From Polynucleobacter tropicus (lineage in GTDB: Bacteria > Pseudomonadota > Gammaproteobacteria > Burkholderiales > Burkholderiaceae), in the NCBI RefSeq assembly GCF_013307225.1, contig NZ_CP028942.1, positions 1,116,001 through 1,180,000 on the forward strand: 64,000 nucleotides of DNA, written 5' to 3'. Below the pieces are notes generated by a model. The model saw only the letters and a list, made by a program, of their open reading frames with translations, was not told the origin of the DNA and ran no database searches. A program made the translations under genes and the position numbers. Of this stretch, positions 1-9,282 are shown piece by piece. How positions within the stretch are numbered: position 1 is the stretch's first letter; every line of letters starts with the position of its first letter.

Positions 1-574
1 CCAAGTCCAATGAGGCTGCGCCTGGTCGACGCAAGCCAGCACATTGACGAGACATCTCGGCAAATATTTTTAAGTACTTTTCCAAGTCTTGATCTTCGCG
101 ATAAGGAAAACCAGTACCGATCAATGAATTACTCAGTCGATCTTGCGTGGCAACTCGTAGACGACGGCGATCAAGATAAGCGCCTGCACCACGCGTAGCG
201 GTAAATAATTCATCACGATTTGGGTCATACACAACCGCTTGCTGAGTGACGCCATTCACCGACAATGCAATAGAAACTGCGTATTGTGGAAATCCGTGTA
301 TGAAATTGGTTGTGCCATCCAATGGATCAATGATCCAAACGTTTTCGGCATTGATGTTTTGTTCGCCTGTTTCTTCGGCCAAGAAACCATGTGTTGGATA
401 AGCCTCACTTAAGGTCTCGATGATGGCTGCTTCGGCAGCTTTGTCCACCTCAGTCACAAAATCATTGTGCTGCTTGCGATCCACCTGCAGTCTCTCTAAA
501 TTTAGAGATGCACGATTGATAACGGTTCCTGCGCGACGGGCGGCCTTGACGGCCACATTTAACATGGGATGCAT
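1..574 (-). CDS. suhB: Inositol-1-monophosphatase family protein, 3' end cut by the window
   Basis: This reading frame starts at the ATG complementary to 572-574 and runs off the left edge, so only about 191 N-terminal residues are visible. It has the metal-binding signature of the lithium-sensitive phosphatase family: an EE pair at about residues 67-68 and DPLDGTTNF at about 83-91. Family members hydrolyse inositol monophosphate; bacterial SuhB also joins rRNA antitermination complexes (family knowledge). It is divergent from trmJ, with about 120 bases of shared upstream DNA. The assignment is firm and the missing C-terminus is simply outside the window. Confidence 0.93.
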   Translation of the reverse strand, partial: MHPMLNVAVKAARRAGTVINRASLNLERLQVDRKQHNDFVTEVDKAAEAAIIETLSEAYPTHGFLAEETGEQNINAENVWIIDPLDGTTNFIHGFPQYAVSIALSVNGVTQQAVVYDPNRDELFTATRGAGAYLDRRRLRVATQDRLSNSLIGTGFPYREDQDLEKYLKIFAEMSRQCAGLRRPGAASLDL

Positions 575-694
575 AGTATGGATGGACAAATTAAATAAGA
601 ACAGGGCTGAAATATTGCCGAAAGTGCATGACAATACAAAGCTAATACTATGATTCTAAACGATTTACCTCATTTACCCCCTAATACCTAAACC

Positions 695-1444
695 ATGAAC
701 ATTGATTCAGCCCATTTACTACGATGGATACTGGTGGAAACCAGCCACCCAGGTAATGTTGGGTCGGCTGCCAGAGCCATGAAAACAATGGGTTTTCAGG
801 ACTTGCATTTAATTAACCCAAAAATCCAGGAAACCTCCAAAGAGCCAGAAGCTATTGCCCTCGCCAGCGGCGCTGCTGATCTTCTCGACTCAGCCATTGA
901 ACATTCATCACTTGGGCAATCCGTGCAGGGATACTCCTTAGTATTGGGCCTAACTAGCAGAGATCGGGAATTTGGGCCACCCGCAATTGACTGGCAATCT
1001 GCGCTCAGTTTGATATCTGAAAATACTCAAAATCAAGGAAAAACCGCTCTGGTATTTGGTCCAGAAAGAACTGGACTAGAAAATCACCACCTATCCTTTT
1101 GCACCCATCGGGTATGGCTTGATGCCAACCCCAACTACCCCTCTCTAAATCTTGCACAAGCCCTGATGGTTTGCGCATATACCCTCAGGCAATCACTTCA
1201 AAGCATAGGTATTAGCGATGCATCTAAAAATCGCGACCCTGGAATAGATTTGGCTGACCCAGCCGCTATCACTGCGATGCTAGAGCATTGGCGGGAGGGT
1301 CTTGAAGCTATTGGCTACCTCGATCCAGCCAATCCAAAAAAATTAATGCCTAGGCTGGAAGCCCTATTTGCGCGCAGTAGACTACGAAAAGAGGAAATCG
1401 ATCTTTTACGAGGCATAGCAAAACAGATGCTCCTGAGAAAATAA
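695..1444 (+). CDS. trmJ: tRNA (cytidine/uridine-32-2'-O)-methyltransferase TrmJ
   Basis: A 249-residue SPOUT-class RNA methyltransferase that uses S-adenosylmethionine to methylate the ribose of position 32 in tRNA anticodon loops. Visible motifs are the N-terminal SHPGNVGSAARAMKTMGF block, the FGPERTGL block near the middle, and NLAQALMVCAY, which form the trefoil-knot cofactor site. The C-terminal extension ending in LRKEEIDLLRGIAKQML is typical of TrmJ rather than TrmL. Divergent from suhB; cysE follows after 23 bases, so the two may be cotranscribed. Confidence 0.92.
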   Translation: MNIDSAHLLRWILVETSHPGNVGSAARAMKTMGFQDLHLINPKIQETSKEPEAIALASGAADLLDSAIEHSSLGQSVQGYSLVLGLTSRDREFGPPAIDWQSALSLISENTQNQGKTALVFGPERTGLENHHLSFCTHRVWLDANPNYPSLNLAQALMVCAYTLRQSLQSIGISDASKNRDPGIDLADPAAITAMLEHWREGLEAIGYLDPANPKKLMPRLEALFARSRLRKEEIDLLRGIAKQMLLRK

Positions 1445-1467
1445 TCTAGCCCCGTTAAAATCAAGCT

Positions 1468-2226
1468 ATGTTTAATTCAATCTTCGACCAAGTCGACTCC
1501 ATCATTGTTCGGGATCCGGCAGCAAGAAACCGCCTTGAGGTGATTACTTGCTACCCAGGTTTGCATGCCGTGTGGTTGCATCGTGTCTCACATTTTTTTT
1601 GGAATCTTGGCTTAAAGTGGATTGCGCGATTTCTATCAATGTTCTCCAGACTAATTACTGGCATTGAAATCCATCCTGGCGCAAGGATTGGTCGTCGCGT
1701 ATTTTTAGATCATGGCCTGGGAATCGTGATTGGCGAGACTACTGAAATTGGTGATGACTGCACAATTTATCAAGGCGTCACCTTAGGTGGCACATCTCTT
1801 TATAAAGGCGCAAAGCGTCACCCTACCTTAGGCAAAGGTGTCGTTGTTAGTGCTGGCGCTAAAGTCCTTGGTGGTTTTACAGTTGGAGATGGTGCACGTA
1901 TTGGTTCCAATGCAGTTGTTCTTAAAGAAATTCCAGCTGGTGCAACTGCAGTTGGTATTCCCGCGCGCATTCTGCATCCAGATTTGCCGCAAAGCGCTGA
2001 TAGCAAAACCAAAGAATATTTTTCCGCTTATGGTGTTACACCAAACGTGGATGACCCTGTATCTATGGCCCTCAAAGGCTTAATTGATGCAACAATTGAA
2101 CAAGAGGCGAAGATCGCTCAACTAGAAAAGGCATTAGCTAAGATCAGCAATACGCCCACTGATGTTGGCTCCAATACTGATACAAAACGGGATCTTGGCG
2201 CCATAAAAGAATGGCTTAAAGAATAA
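1468..2226 (+). CDS. cysE: Serine O-acetyltransferase
   Basis: A 252-residue protein that makes O-acetylserine from serine and acetyl-CoA, the entry to cysteine synthesis. It contains the left-handed beta-helix hexapeptide repeats (GIEIHPGARIG, then ITEIG-like and VTLGGTS blocks) and the LDHGLGIVIGET segment with the active-site histidine. The C-terminus is longer than in minimal CysE proteins and looks helical (ALKGLIDATIEQEAKIAQLEK). The stop codon abuts the stop of the convergent slyD gene. Confidence 0.93.
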   Translation: MFNSIFDQVDSIIVRDPAARNRLEVITCYPGLHAVWLHRVSHFFWNLGLKWIARFLSMFSRLITGIEIHPGARIGRRVFLDHGLGIVIGETTEIGDDCTIYQGVTLGGTSLYKGAKRHPTLGKGVVVSAGAKVLGGFTVGDGARIGSNAVVLKEIPAGATAVGIPARILHPDLPQSADSKTKEYFSAYGVTPNVDDPVSMALKGLIDATIEQEAKIAQLEKALAKISNTPTDVGSNTDTKRDLGAIKEWLKE

Positions 2227-2853
2227 TTAGTGAAGCGTTCTTGAGGTGTGACCCTGCAAGCCAAGAGCCTTCTCTAAAAACTCTTCCTCATCATCATCTT
2301 CAGCATCATTAGGCATGCCAAATGTGAAGTTCTCGCCACCCTCTGGATGTCGGTTTTCAATTTCATCTTCTGTGGCAGCCCGAACGTCTTCGACCTGAAC
2401 CCAAAAACGTAGAGCCATTCCAGCCAATGGATGATTGCCATCCAACACCACTTGATTATCCGCAACATCGGTAACGGTATAAATCAAAGGTTCCGCATCG
2501 GCATCGTCTTCCTCTTCTGCGCTTGCAACTTGAGCGGCATCATCAGACTCAGAATCAGCATCTGGAACTCCTTCAAACTGCATTCCTACTTCTAGCGGCT
2601 CAGGGAAACGTGCGCGCGGCTCAATCTTGAGCAACTCTGGGTCATACTCACCAAAAGCCTCATTAGGCTCTAACTGAATCGTGGCTTCGTAGCCAATATC
2701 TTGCCCATCGACCAACGCCTCAATTTTTGGAAAAGTGCCCTCATAACCCCCATGCAGATAGATCATTGGGGAATCTGGCTCTTCAATCACATTGTTTTGT
2801 GCATCGGTGAGCTTATAACGTAGGGATACGATCGTATTTTTTTGAATCTTCAT
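2227..2853 (-). CDS. slyD: FKBP-type peptidyl-prolyl cis-trans isomerase, SlyD-like
   Basis: About 208 residues with an N-terminal FKBP fold (KNTIVSLRYKLTDAQ, then GGYEGTFPKIEALVDGQDIG) interrupted by an IF (chaperone) domain. That domain holds an unusual acidic insertion at about residues 95-120, rich in D and E. The C-terminal tail is acidic (DAEDDDEEEF), not histidine-rich as in enterobacterial SlyD, so nickel binding is doubtful. I chose the ATG at 2853 because families start at MKI; an in-frame ATG lies at 2871 and neither has a clear ribosome site. Convergent with cysE and divergent from the cupin gene. Confidence 0.88.
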   Translation of the reverse strand: MKIQKNTIVSLRYKLTDAQNNVIEEPDSPMIYLHGGYEGTFPKIEALVDGQDIGYEATIQLEPNEAFGEYDPELLKIEPRARFPEPLEVGMQFEGVPDADSESDDAAQVASAEEEDDADAEPLIYTVTDVADNQVVLDGNHPLAGMALRFWVQVEDVRAATEDEIENRHPEGGENFTFGMPNDAEDDDEEEFLEKALGLQGHTSRTLH

Positions 2854-2936
2854 GCGCAAATTGTCGTACATTTATTTTTAATGATTTACTGCTGCTTTAC
2901 ACTGACTTTTCCAGTCAGTCTTTTCGCCCTTAACTT

Positions 2937-4184
2937 ATGAGTTCATTTTACTTGAGCAAGCCCTATCAGCCACCTCTAGCCCCTAAAAACCTGCCTATTA
3001 GCGAGCCGTGGGCCTTATTTGGCGGAATTAACCCTAAGCGCTTTATGAAGGACTACTGGCAAAAGAAACCGCTATTAGTTAGGGGTGCAATTCCCGCATT
3101 CTCTCTTGCCTCTCAAAACGGTGACCCTCCTTTAGTGAGTCCTATTTCTTATGAAGAGTTGGTTGAGCTGTCAGGCTACGACGATGTTGAGAGTCGATTA
3201 ATCCAATCTCAACCATGGCGCTTTCAGCATGGGCCATTTCAAAAGAAAGTTGTTCCGAGCTTAAAGAAGTCCGACTGGACTCTACTCTTACAAGGAATGG
3301 AGACGCATCATCCTGCGGCAGCAAATATTCTTTCCTGGTTTCGTTTTATCCCTGATGCGCGCCTTGATGACCTCATGATTAGCATTGCTGGTATTGGCGG
3401 TGGCGTTGGGCCACATTTTGATTCGTATGATGTGTTCTTAATTCAGATGTCTGGACGCAGACAATGGCGCATCTCTCAGCAAAAGGATTTAAACCTCAAT
3501 CCAAAATTACCACTAAAAATTTTGCAGAACTTTAACTGCGAACAGGAGTGGATTCTGGAGCCAGGCGACATGCTCTATCTACCCCCTCACATTGCCCATG
3601 ACGGAATTGCATTAGATGCAGGCTGCCAAACTTGGTCTGTTGGGTTTCGTTCTCCTAGCTTCAAAGAGTTATTGCAAGAAGGCCTTTGGCGCCTTGCCGA
3701 ATCCCTCGAGGATGCTCCAGAATTGGAAGAAAAATTTACAGACCCCAAGCAGGCAGCAACTGAGAATGCTGAGCAACTCCCCAAAGAACTTATAAAGCAA
3801 TTGTCTTCTCAGATACAAAAACTTAAGCTGCACCAAATAGATGCATTTCTGCCGGGGGTTGCAGCCTATTTATCAGAGCCAAAACAGCAGGCATTTTTTG
3901 ATAGCCCCATTAAGCCCCTAAATCCAAATGCCTTTCTAAAAAATCTAGCCCAAAGGCAGCTAAGACCAAGCCCTCAGACTCGGATCCTAAGCCTTGGGAA
4001 AAAGGTTTTCTGCAACGGTGAGGAGGTAAGCAAAAACCAAACCGCCATGATTATCGCGGCCTGGAACACCCTTTCTGCAAACAAATATTTGCAGATTTCC
4101 AGTCTACGGAAGGTCCAAGAATCAAGCCTTTATGAGGCCTATCTTGCTGGGTGGCTAATTTTCGACATTCAAACGAAGAGGTAG
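2937..4184 (+). CDS. Cupin/JmjC-type 2-oxoglutarate oxygenase, RoxA (YcfD)-like
   Basis: A 415-residue protein of the ribosomal oxygenase family; E. coli YcfD hydroxylates an arginine of ribosomal protein L16. The iron triad is visible as H160, D162 (GGVGPHFDSYDVF) and H221 (PPHIAHDG), and FMKDYWQKKPLLVRGA near residue 37 is the family's N-terminal signature. A C-terminal winged-helix-like part follows. Its substrate in this organism is inferred from the family only. Divergent from slyD with a 65-83 base gap depending on the slyD start. Confidence 0.85.
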   Translation: MSSFYLSKPYQPPLAPKNLPISEPWALFGGINPKRFMKDYWQKKPLLVRGAIPAFSLASQNGDPPLVSPISYEELVELSGYDDVESRLIQSQPWRFQHGPFQKKVVPSLKKSDWTLLLQGMETHHPAAANILSWFRFIPDARLDDLMISIAGIGGGVGPHFDSYDVFLIQMSGRRQWRISQQKDLNLNPKLPLKILQNFNCEQEWILEPGDMLYLPPHIAHDGIALDAGCQTWSVGFRSPSFKELLQEGLWRLAESLEDAPELEEKFTDPKQAATENAEQLPKELIKQLSSQIQKLKLHQIDAFLPGVAAYLSEPKQQAFFDSPIKPLNPNAFLKNLAQRQLRPSPQTRILSLGKKVFCNGEEVSKNQTAMIIAAWNTLSANKYLQISSLRKVQESSLYEAYLAGWLIFDIQTKR

Positions 4185-4221
4185 ATATAATATATGCAGG
4201 AAATTACCTAGGGAATTGCCC

Positions 4222-4253
4222 TTGGTTTATCCAACAACAATTATCGATAATTG
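4222..4253 (+). promoter_or_regulatory. Candidate promoter with a 16-bp palindrome before the lipoprotein gene
   Basis: TTGGTT at 4222-4227 and GATAAT at 4246-4251, 18 bases apart, resemble sigma-70 boxes. The second box lies inside a perfect 16-bp palindrome, CAATTATCGATAATTG, at 4238-4253. An operator covering the -10 region is a plausible reading but nothing in the sequence proves it. Confidence 0.35.
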
Positions 4254-4282
4254 ATGTCTAATTTTTTAAGAGGAAATTACAA

Positions 4283-4471
4283 ATGAAGAAGTCACTACTA
4301 TTAGCTGCCATGTTAGCTATCGCTTTAGCCGCTTGCGGTAAAAAAGAAGAAGCAAAGCCTGCTGAAGCTCCTGCTGCTCCTGCTGCCGAAGCTCCTGCTG
4401 CTGCTCCTGCTGCTGATGCTGCTAAGGATGCTGCTCCTGCTGCCGCTCCAGCTGCTGACGCTAAGAAGTAA
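4283..4471 (+). CDS. Small alanine/proline-rich lipoprotein
   Basis: A 62-residue protein with a clean start: AGAGGAAA precedes the ATG. The N-terminus MKKSLLLAAMLAIALAAC is a lipoprotein signal with lipobox LAAC and C18 as the lipidated residue. The mature part is low-complexity, made of A, P, E, D and K (AEAPAAPAAEAP, AADAAKDAAPAAAP). No catalytic domain is present; a flexible periplasmic tether or an abundant envelope lipoprotein is possible, but the function is unknown. It is monocistronic, ending in a strong terminator. Confidence 0.8.
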   Translation: MKKSLLLAAMLAIALAACGKKEEAKPAEAPAAPAAEAPAAAPAADAAKDAAPAAAPAADAKK

Positions 4472-4485
4472 TCTTCTTCTTAAAT

Positions 4486-4513
4486 AAAAAGCCGCTCTAG
4501 AGCGGCTTTTTTT
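4486..4513. terminator. Bidirectional intrinsic terminator between the lipoprotein and bamC genes
   Basis: The stem is a perfect 16-base palindrome GCCGCTCTAGAGCGGC at 4491-4506, preceded by five A and followed by seven T. It can end transcription of the convergent genes on both sides. Confidence 0.9.
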
Positions 4514-4523
4514 ATTATCCAAA

Positions 4524-5672
4524 TTATTTGGTTAGCTGATCGGTCAAGATCGTTAGCAACTGAATTCCCGCAGGGGTATTTTCAGGCTTCCCATCAGCAT
4601 CCTGAACATAAACATTCGCTGAATTTTCACCAGTGCTCTTAACTACAACCTGATATTTCTTAGCCTGTAATTTTGAGTCGTCTTTACTACTAAAAAGGTT
4701 GGCGAAGAAACCTTTTGAATCGCCAACATCCTTAGCATTAACGTAGCGAACAAAGTAAATACCTTCAGATCGATTACGATCTTCTACCGTAAAGTTCGAT
4801 CGATCCAAGGCTAGACCAACGTCACGCCAAGATCGCTCAAAGCTATTGCTTAACTCTATATAACTCTTGTTATTGCCATCTTGAATCAACTTAGCTTTAG
4901 GCATCTTTGATCCCAAGGGAGCTGAAACCATTGCCTTGGCTTGCTCTTGTGTCATTCCTAAACGCTCCATCAGACGGGCTAAAAAAGCCGCTTCTAATTC
5001 GGGGTCGTTAGGTCTTGATGTCCAAATTGTTGAATTACAAGCAGTCGTTGTGGCGTCAGTCACACACTTCTCAATAGCGCCACGCTGAGTTATATAAATC
5101 TCAGTCTCGCCAGGTTTAGTCACCTCTAAACGAGTCTTATACTTATCACGCTCACCGGTGTCATAAATTGAATCAAGAGCGCCACCAATTGTGGATCTAA
5201 TCCAGTCTTGTGCAATCTTGGCGCGGTTCTCCGCCCAATCAGTTTCCATAATCCCTGTGGATGGGGAATCAACTACCAATAAGAATCCATTTTCTTGCCA
5301 AAAATCTTTTACTTGTGGATACAGTTCGCTAGCTGGCTTTTCAACCACCAACCAACGACGCTCACCATCTTTGGCAATGCGCATACCTGGAATGCCAGTC
5401 ATCACGTTGCTACGCATCTGAGCAGATTTCTTTACTGCCGCATTGTATTCAGACATCGTAGCAGTGCCATCCTGAACGATATAGCGACGATCCGCTTGAG
5501 CGGTAATCAAGTCTGGCGGATAGGATAAATTAGGTCCGCGAACTGCGCCTGAACTCTTGTAGTCAACAGTATCGTTAGTGGTAACCGATTTACACGAACT
5601 CAAGACCAAAACCAAAGCTAGCAATGCCAGGATTGAAGTCAATAGGCGGGACAAGGAAAATACATTCTTCAT
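4524..5672 (-). CDS. bamC: Outer membrane assembly lipoprotein BamC (NlpB/DapX family)
   Basis: A 382-residue lipoprotein with a signal peptide ending in LVLSSC (C27 lipidated), followed by the unstructured [21 protein letters not shown] segment that in E. coli BamC contacts BamD. Two helix-grip domains follow. BamC is an accessory part of the BAM complex that inserts beta-barrel proteins in the outer membrane. Its ATG overlaps the dapA stop codon (ATGA), which indicates translational coupling; dapA-bamC is the familiar order in proteobacteria. Confidence 0.88.
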   Translation of the reverse strand: MKNVFSLSRLLTSILALLALVLVLSSCKSVTTNDTVDYKSSGAVRGPNLSYPPDLITAQADRRYIVQDGTATMSEYNAAVKKSAQMRSNVMTGIPGMRIAKDGERRWLVVEKPASELYPQVKDFWQENGFLLVVDSPSTGIMETDWAENRAKIAQDWIRSTIGGALDSIYDTGERDKYKTRLEVTKPGETEIYITQRGAIEKCVTDATTTACNSTIWTSRPNDPELEAAFLARLMERLGMTQEQAKAMVSAPLGSKMPKAKLIQDGNNKSYIELSNSFERSWRDVGLALDRSNFTVEDRNRSEGIYFVRYVNAKDVGDSKGFFANLFSSKDDSKLQAKKYQVVVKSTGENSANVYVQDADGKPENTPAGIQLLTILTDQLTK

Positions 5673-6592
5673 AGTAAATTGGCCTGTTTTAGTGCTGCCT
5701 TCAAAGGCTCTCTTAATGCGTTACTTAAGGGGGTTAAAGGCAAGCGAATGCCTGCAGTAATCTTGCCCATCTCATGAAGAGCCCACTTCACCGGAATTGG
5801 GTTTGCTTCAGTGAACATAGCTTTATGAACGGCAATGAGTTGATACTGAATCTCACGAGTGCGCCTCACATCATCGGACATTGCTGCAACGCATAGTTCA
5901 TGCATCAAACGAGGTGCAACGTTTGCGGTAACTGAAATATTTCCTTTGCCACCCATTAACATGAGCATGGCTGCAGTGAGGTCATCCCCTGAAAATACAG
6001 AAAAATCACTGTGGCCAGCGTGCTTGAGGGCTTCAATTAATAGTGTCCCGCGCTCCAAACTACCAGTTGCATCCTTGATACCAATGATGCCTGGTACACC
6101 AGCCAAACGAACAACAGTATCGCCAGCCAAATCCGCAACGGTGCGGCCAGGAACGTTGTACAAAATAACTGGCAATTCAACAGATTCCGCAATTTTTTTG
6201 AAGTGGGCATACATGCCCTCTTGTGTCGGCTTGTTGTAATACGGCACCACTTGAAGGCTCGCATCAGCGCCAACCTTCTTAGCAAATTTAGTAAGCTCAA
6301 TTGCCTCAGCAGTAGAATTGCCACCCGTACCAGCTATCACTGGAATACGACCTGCAACATGATCTACGGTTACACGAATCAACTCACAATGCTCTTCAAC
6401 AGAAACCGTGGGAGATTCACCACTTGTGCCGACAATCACAATGCCGTCAGAGCCCTCTGCTACATGCCAATCCAATAATGACTTAAGGCCATCAAAGTCG
6501 AGACTGCCATCTTCAAACATTGGCGTCACGATGGCAGGCATGCTGCCAGAAATGGTCTTTTTACTACCTTTGGATTGAGCTGTATTTGTCAC
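5669..6592 (-). CDS. dapA: 4-hydroxy-tetrahydrodipicolinate synthase
   Basis: Condenses pyruvate with aspartate semialdehyde in lysine and diaminopimelate synthesis. The TIM-barrel motifs are clear: [17 protein letters not shown] at the start, [10 protein letters not shown], the tyrosine in ILYNVPGRT and the Schiff-base lysine in GIKDATGSL. The open frame reaches back to 6673, but that would overlap the upstream methyltransferase. The GTG at 6592 gives 307 residues, near the family length, with the first beta strand intact. I see no strong ribosome site, so the start is tentative. Confidence 0.9.
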   Translation of the reverse strand: MTNTAQSKGSKKTISGSMPAIVTPMFEDGSLDFDGLKSLLDWHVAEGSDGIVIVGTSGESPTVSVEEHCELIRVTVDHVAGRIPVIAGTGGNSTAEAIELTKFAKKVGADASLQVVPYYNKPTQEGMYAHFKKIAESVELPVILYNVPGRTVADLAGDTVVRLAGVPGIIGIKDATGSLERGTLLIEALKHAGHSDFSVFSGDDLTAAMLMLMGGKGNISVTANVAPRLMHELCVAAMSDDVRRTREIQYQLIAVHKAMFTEANPIPVKWALHEMGKITAGIRLPLTPLSNALREPLKAALKQANLL

Positions 6593-6651
6593 CGAATGTA
6601 TACCGATTCTTAGCTGTCTTAACCTTGAAATTGTAACGGAATGCGCGCTTT

Positions 6652-7182
6652 TTACCCTTCTTTTACAGCGCAAAGGCGTTGAATCATGGCTGGTTTAGGC
6701 TCGCCCTGGTAAATATCCTCGTAGGCGAGGACTTTAAGGCCATGGCATCGAGCTAACTCTAGTAACTCCCCAGTTTTTAGCAGGAAATTAGGGTTAGACG
6801 GCTTTCCAAATTGCTCATTTCCTTGAGCAAAGGTTTCATAGATCAAAACCCCATTCTTCTCTAACATTTCCGGCAACCGATCCAAGTGGGGTCTATAGAG
6901 GTAATTGGTCACCACAATGCCGCTAAATCTGTCATTTCTCAGTGGCCAAGCATTCTCCTCCAAATTGAGTGCTTTTGGGCATATGAGGGGGTTGACAGCT
7001 TTTTCAATCTCACCGATATCTTGGTCAACGGCCAATACTGAGTGGCCCATCTCTGCCAACAGAAATGAGTGGCGCCCTCCTCCACAAGCGAGATCTAAAA
7101 CGGTGCCCGTTTTTGGAATCTGAGAAGCAAAACGCCTCACCCAAGGTGAAGCGCTTTCTACAGCTACATGAGTAATCGTCAC
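6652..7182 (-). CDS. Class I SAM-dependent methyltransferase
   Basis: A compact 176-residue Rossmann methyltransferase. Motif I is [13 protein letters not shown] (about residues 28-40), and an acidic residue at the end of strand 2 (VLAVDQD) would bind the SAM ribose. [15 protein letters not shown] and [16 protein letters not shown] resemble a subgroup often annotated as TehB-like or unknown-substrate methyltransferases. The substrate cannot be read from sequence. It follows trpS by 9 bases, so cotranscription is likely. Confidence 0.75.
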   Translation of the reverse strand: MTITHVAVESASPWVRRFASQIPKTGTVLDLACGGGRHSFLLAEMGHSVLAVDQDIGEIEKAVNPLICPKALNLEENAWPLRNDRFSGIVVTNYLYRPHLDRLPEMLEKNGVLIYETFAQGNEQFGKPSNPNFLLKTGELLELARCHGLKVLAYEDIYQGEPKPAMIQRLCAVKEG

Positions 7183-7191
7183 AATTCCTCA

Positions 7192-8394
7192 TTAGTCGTA
7201 AGCCAGACCCATGGCTTCTCGAACTTCCCTCATGGTTTCTTGAGCAACCTTACGTGCTTTATCGCAACCATCAGCAATGATCGATCTGAGCAAGCTTGGG
7301 TCGTCTAAATATTTTTGTGCGCGCTCAAACATCGGCTGCTGTTCTGCCAGAATCGCATCGATAACGGGTTGCTTGCATTCCAAGCAACCAATGCCCGCAG
7401 ACTTACACCCCTTATCAACCCACTGCTTAATTTCTTCATTGGAATAAACCGTGTGCAACTGCCACACCGGGCAACGAGCAGGATCACCCGCGTCAGTTCT
7501 ACGAACACGCGCAGGATCAGTTGGCATCGTCCGAATCTTTTTGATTACATCCTCTGGTTGCTCACGAACACTAATCGTATTGCCATACGACTTGGACATT
7601 TTTTGACCATCTATACCCGGCATACGAGACGCTGTTGTCAAAAGGGCCTGTGGCTCGGGAAGAATAATTTTGCGTGCGCCTTCCAAGAAACCAAAAAGTC
7701 GTTCGCGATCTGCCATCGATAAACTTTGCGATTCCTGTAGCAATGCTTTTGCTTGTTCCAATGCCTCTTCATCACCACGCTCTTGAAACGCAACTCGCAA
7801 CTCTAAGTACATTTTGGCGCGTTTGCTACCGAGTTTCTTAGCGGCCTCGAGCGCCTTCTCCTCAAAGCCAGGCTCGCGGCCATAGAGGTAGTTAAAGCGA
7901 CGCGCAACTTCACGAGTCATCTCAACGTGCGGAACTTGATCCTCGCCCACTGGAACATGTTGTGCACGATAAATCAAAATATCTGCCGCCTGCAGCAAGG
8001 GGTAACCCAAAAATCCATAGGTCTGCAGGTCTTTTTCCTTAAGCTTCTCAATTTGATCCTTGTAGGTCGGAACACGTTCTAACCAACCCAAAGGCGTGCC
8101 CATCGAGAGCAGCAAAAATAACTCTGCGTGCTCAGGCACTTTGCTCTGAATAAACAAGGTGGCTTGGTTTGGATCTACGCCCGCCGCCAACCAATCAATC
8201 ACCATATCCCAGACGGATTGCTCGATAACTTCTGGAGATTCGTAATGCGTAGTTAATGCGTGCCAATCAGCGACAAAGAAAAAACATGGGTATTCAGATT
8301 GCAACCTAACCCAGTTTTTTAATACTCCGTGGTAATGCCCAAGGTGCAAATTACCCGTAGGTCGCATGCCAGAGAGAACGCGTTCAGCAAACAT
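7192..8394 (-). CDS. trpS: Tryptophan--tRNA ligase
   Basis: A 400-residue class I aminoacyl-tRNA synthetase. It has the HIGH-type motif HLGHYHG near residue 17 and the KMSKS motif in DGQKMSKSYGN near residue 260. It is longer than the E. coli enzyme because of an insertion at about residues 190-245 (LEAAKKLGSKRAKMYLELR and following), a form seen in many beta-proteobacteria. A cysteine pair (GCLECK) lies near residue 340. Operon-like with the PHP gene upstream and the methyltransferase downstream. Confidence 0.93.
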   Translation of the reverse strand: MFAERVLSGMRPTGNLHLGHYHGVLKNWVRLQSEYPCFFFVADWHALTTHYESPEVIEQSVWDMVIDWLAAGVDPNQATLFIQSKVPEHAELFLLLSMGTPLGWLERVPTYKDQIEKLKEKDLQTYGFLGYPLLQAADILIYRAQHVPVGEDQVPHVEMTREVARRFNYLYGREPGFEEKALEAAKKLGSKRAKMYLELRVAFQERGDEEALEQAKALLQESQSLSMADRERLFGFLEGARKIILPEPQALLTTASRMPGIDGQKMSKSYGNTISVREQPEDVIKKIRTMPTDPARVRRTDAGDPARCPVWQLHTVYSNEEIKQWVDKGCKSAGIGCLECKQPVIDAILAEQQPMFERAQKYLDDPSLLRSIIADGCDKARKVAQETMREVREAMGLAYD

Positions 8395-8424
8395 TGTTTT
8401 TCTTTATCGTTAGTGTGAAATAAA

Positions 8425-9273
8425 TTAATGGAATACCGACCAAACAGGGGTCAGATGATCCGGCAAATGTGGCAAAGTACCCAGGTCAATGTGACTTTCA
8501 CCTGGATCATGAAAATCAGATCCGCGAGAGGCTAAAAAGCCGTACTTTTGCGCAATCTTTCCATAAATGGTGTATTGGCCTGGGGTATGACTGCCTGTAA
8601 TGACTTCGATACCAAGTCCGCCGATTTCCTTAAAGTGCTCATAAAGCTCACTCATCTGCAGAGCACTTAGGTTATATCTTCCGGGGTGGGCGATAACCGC
8701 CACACCACCGGCGGCCTTAATCCAAGCCACCGCATCATCCAAAGTTGCCCACTGATGCGGAACAAATCCCGGCTTATTCTCAACCAAATATTTTTTAAAC
8801 ACTTCTTCCGTATCGCGACAGGCGCCCTGCTCCACCAAATATCTTGCAAAGTGCGTTCTAGAGATGAGTTCAGGATTACCCGCAAAATGCAGAGCCCCCT
8901 CATAGGCGCCTGGTATACCCGCTTTTAATAACTGTTCAGCCATCAACTTTGCGCGGTCACCACGTCCACCACGAGTGCGACGCAAGCCCTCAACAATCCC
9001 TAAATGATTCGCATCAATACCAAGACCCACGATGTGAATGGTTTGCCCTGCCCAAGTAACTGAAATTTCTACGCCAGATACGTAATCAATATTGAGTGAT
9101 TTTGCAGCTTCACGAGCACGCTGCTGACCACCCAGCTCATCATGATCCGTAAGCGCCCATAAGTCGACGCCATTAGCCTTAGCGCGCTCAGCCAAAGCCT
9201 CGGGCGTTAGAGTGCCATCAGAAACCACAGAGTGGCAATGGAGGTCGGCATTTAGGGTAGAAAAACTGCTCAT
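8425..9273 (-). CDS. PHP-domain phosphoesterase, RNase AM / nucleoside 3',5'-bisphosphate phosphatase (YciV) type
   Basis: A 282-residue PHP metallophosphoesterase. Metal-binding motifs are DLHCHSVVSDG at about residues 10-20, LTDHDELGG, and the C-terminal SDFHDPGE; HPGRYNLS supplies a further histidine. The family hydrolyses 3',5'-nucleotide bisphosphates and trims short RNAs 5' to 3' (family knowledge). The start is supported by GAGGGT just upstream of the ATG. It lies 9 bases from zapE. Confidence 0.85.
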   Translation of the reverse strand: MSSFSTLNADLHCHSVVSDGTLTPEALAERAKANGVDLWALTDHDELGGQQRAREAAKSLNIDYVSGVEISVTWAGQTIHIVGLGIDANHLGIVEGLRRTRGGRGDRAKLMAEQLLKAGIPGAYEGALHFAGNPELISRTHFARYLVEQGACRDTEEVFKKYLVENKPGFVPHQWATLDDAVAWIKAAGGVAVIAHPGRYNLSALQMSELYEHFKEIGGLGIEVITGSHTPGQYTIYGKIAQKYGFLASRGSDFHDPGESHIDLGTLPHLPDHLTPVWSVFH

Positions 9274-9282
9274 ACCCTCATT

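Noticed and set aside
4346..4471. CRISPR-like repetition in the lipoprotein gene
   Set aside because: Repetition comes from Ala/Pro codons with irregular spacing; no spacers.
4325..4522. A 65-residue arginine/serine-rich frame on the minus strand
   Set aside because: It is the antisense shadow of the alanine-rich lipoprotein's GCT/GCC codons and has no ribosome site.
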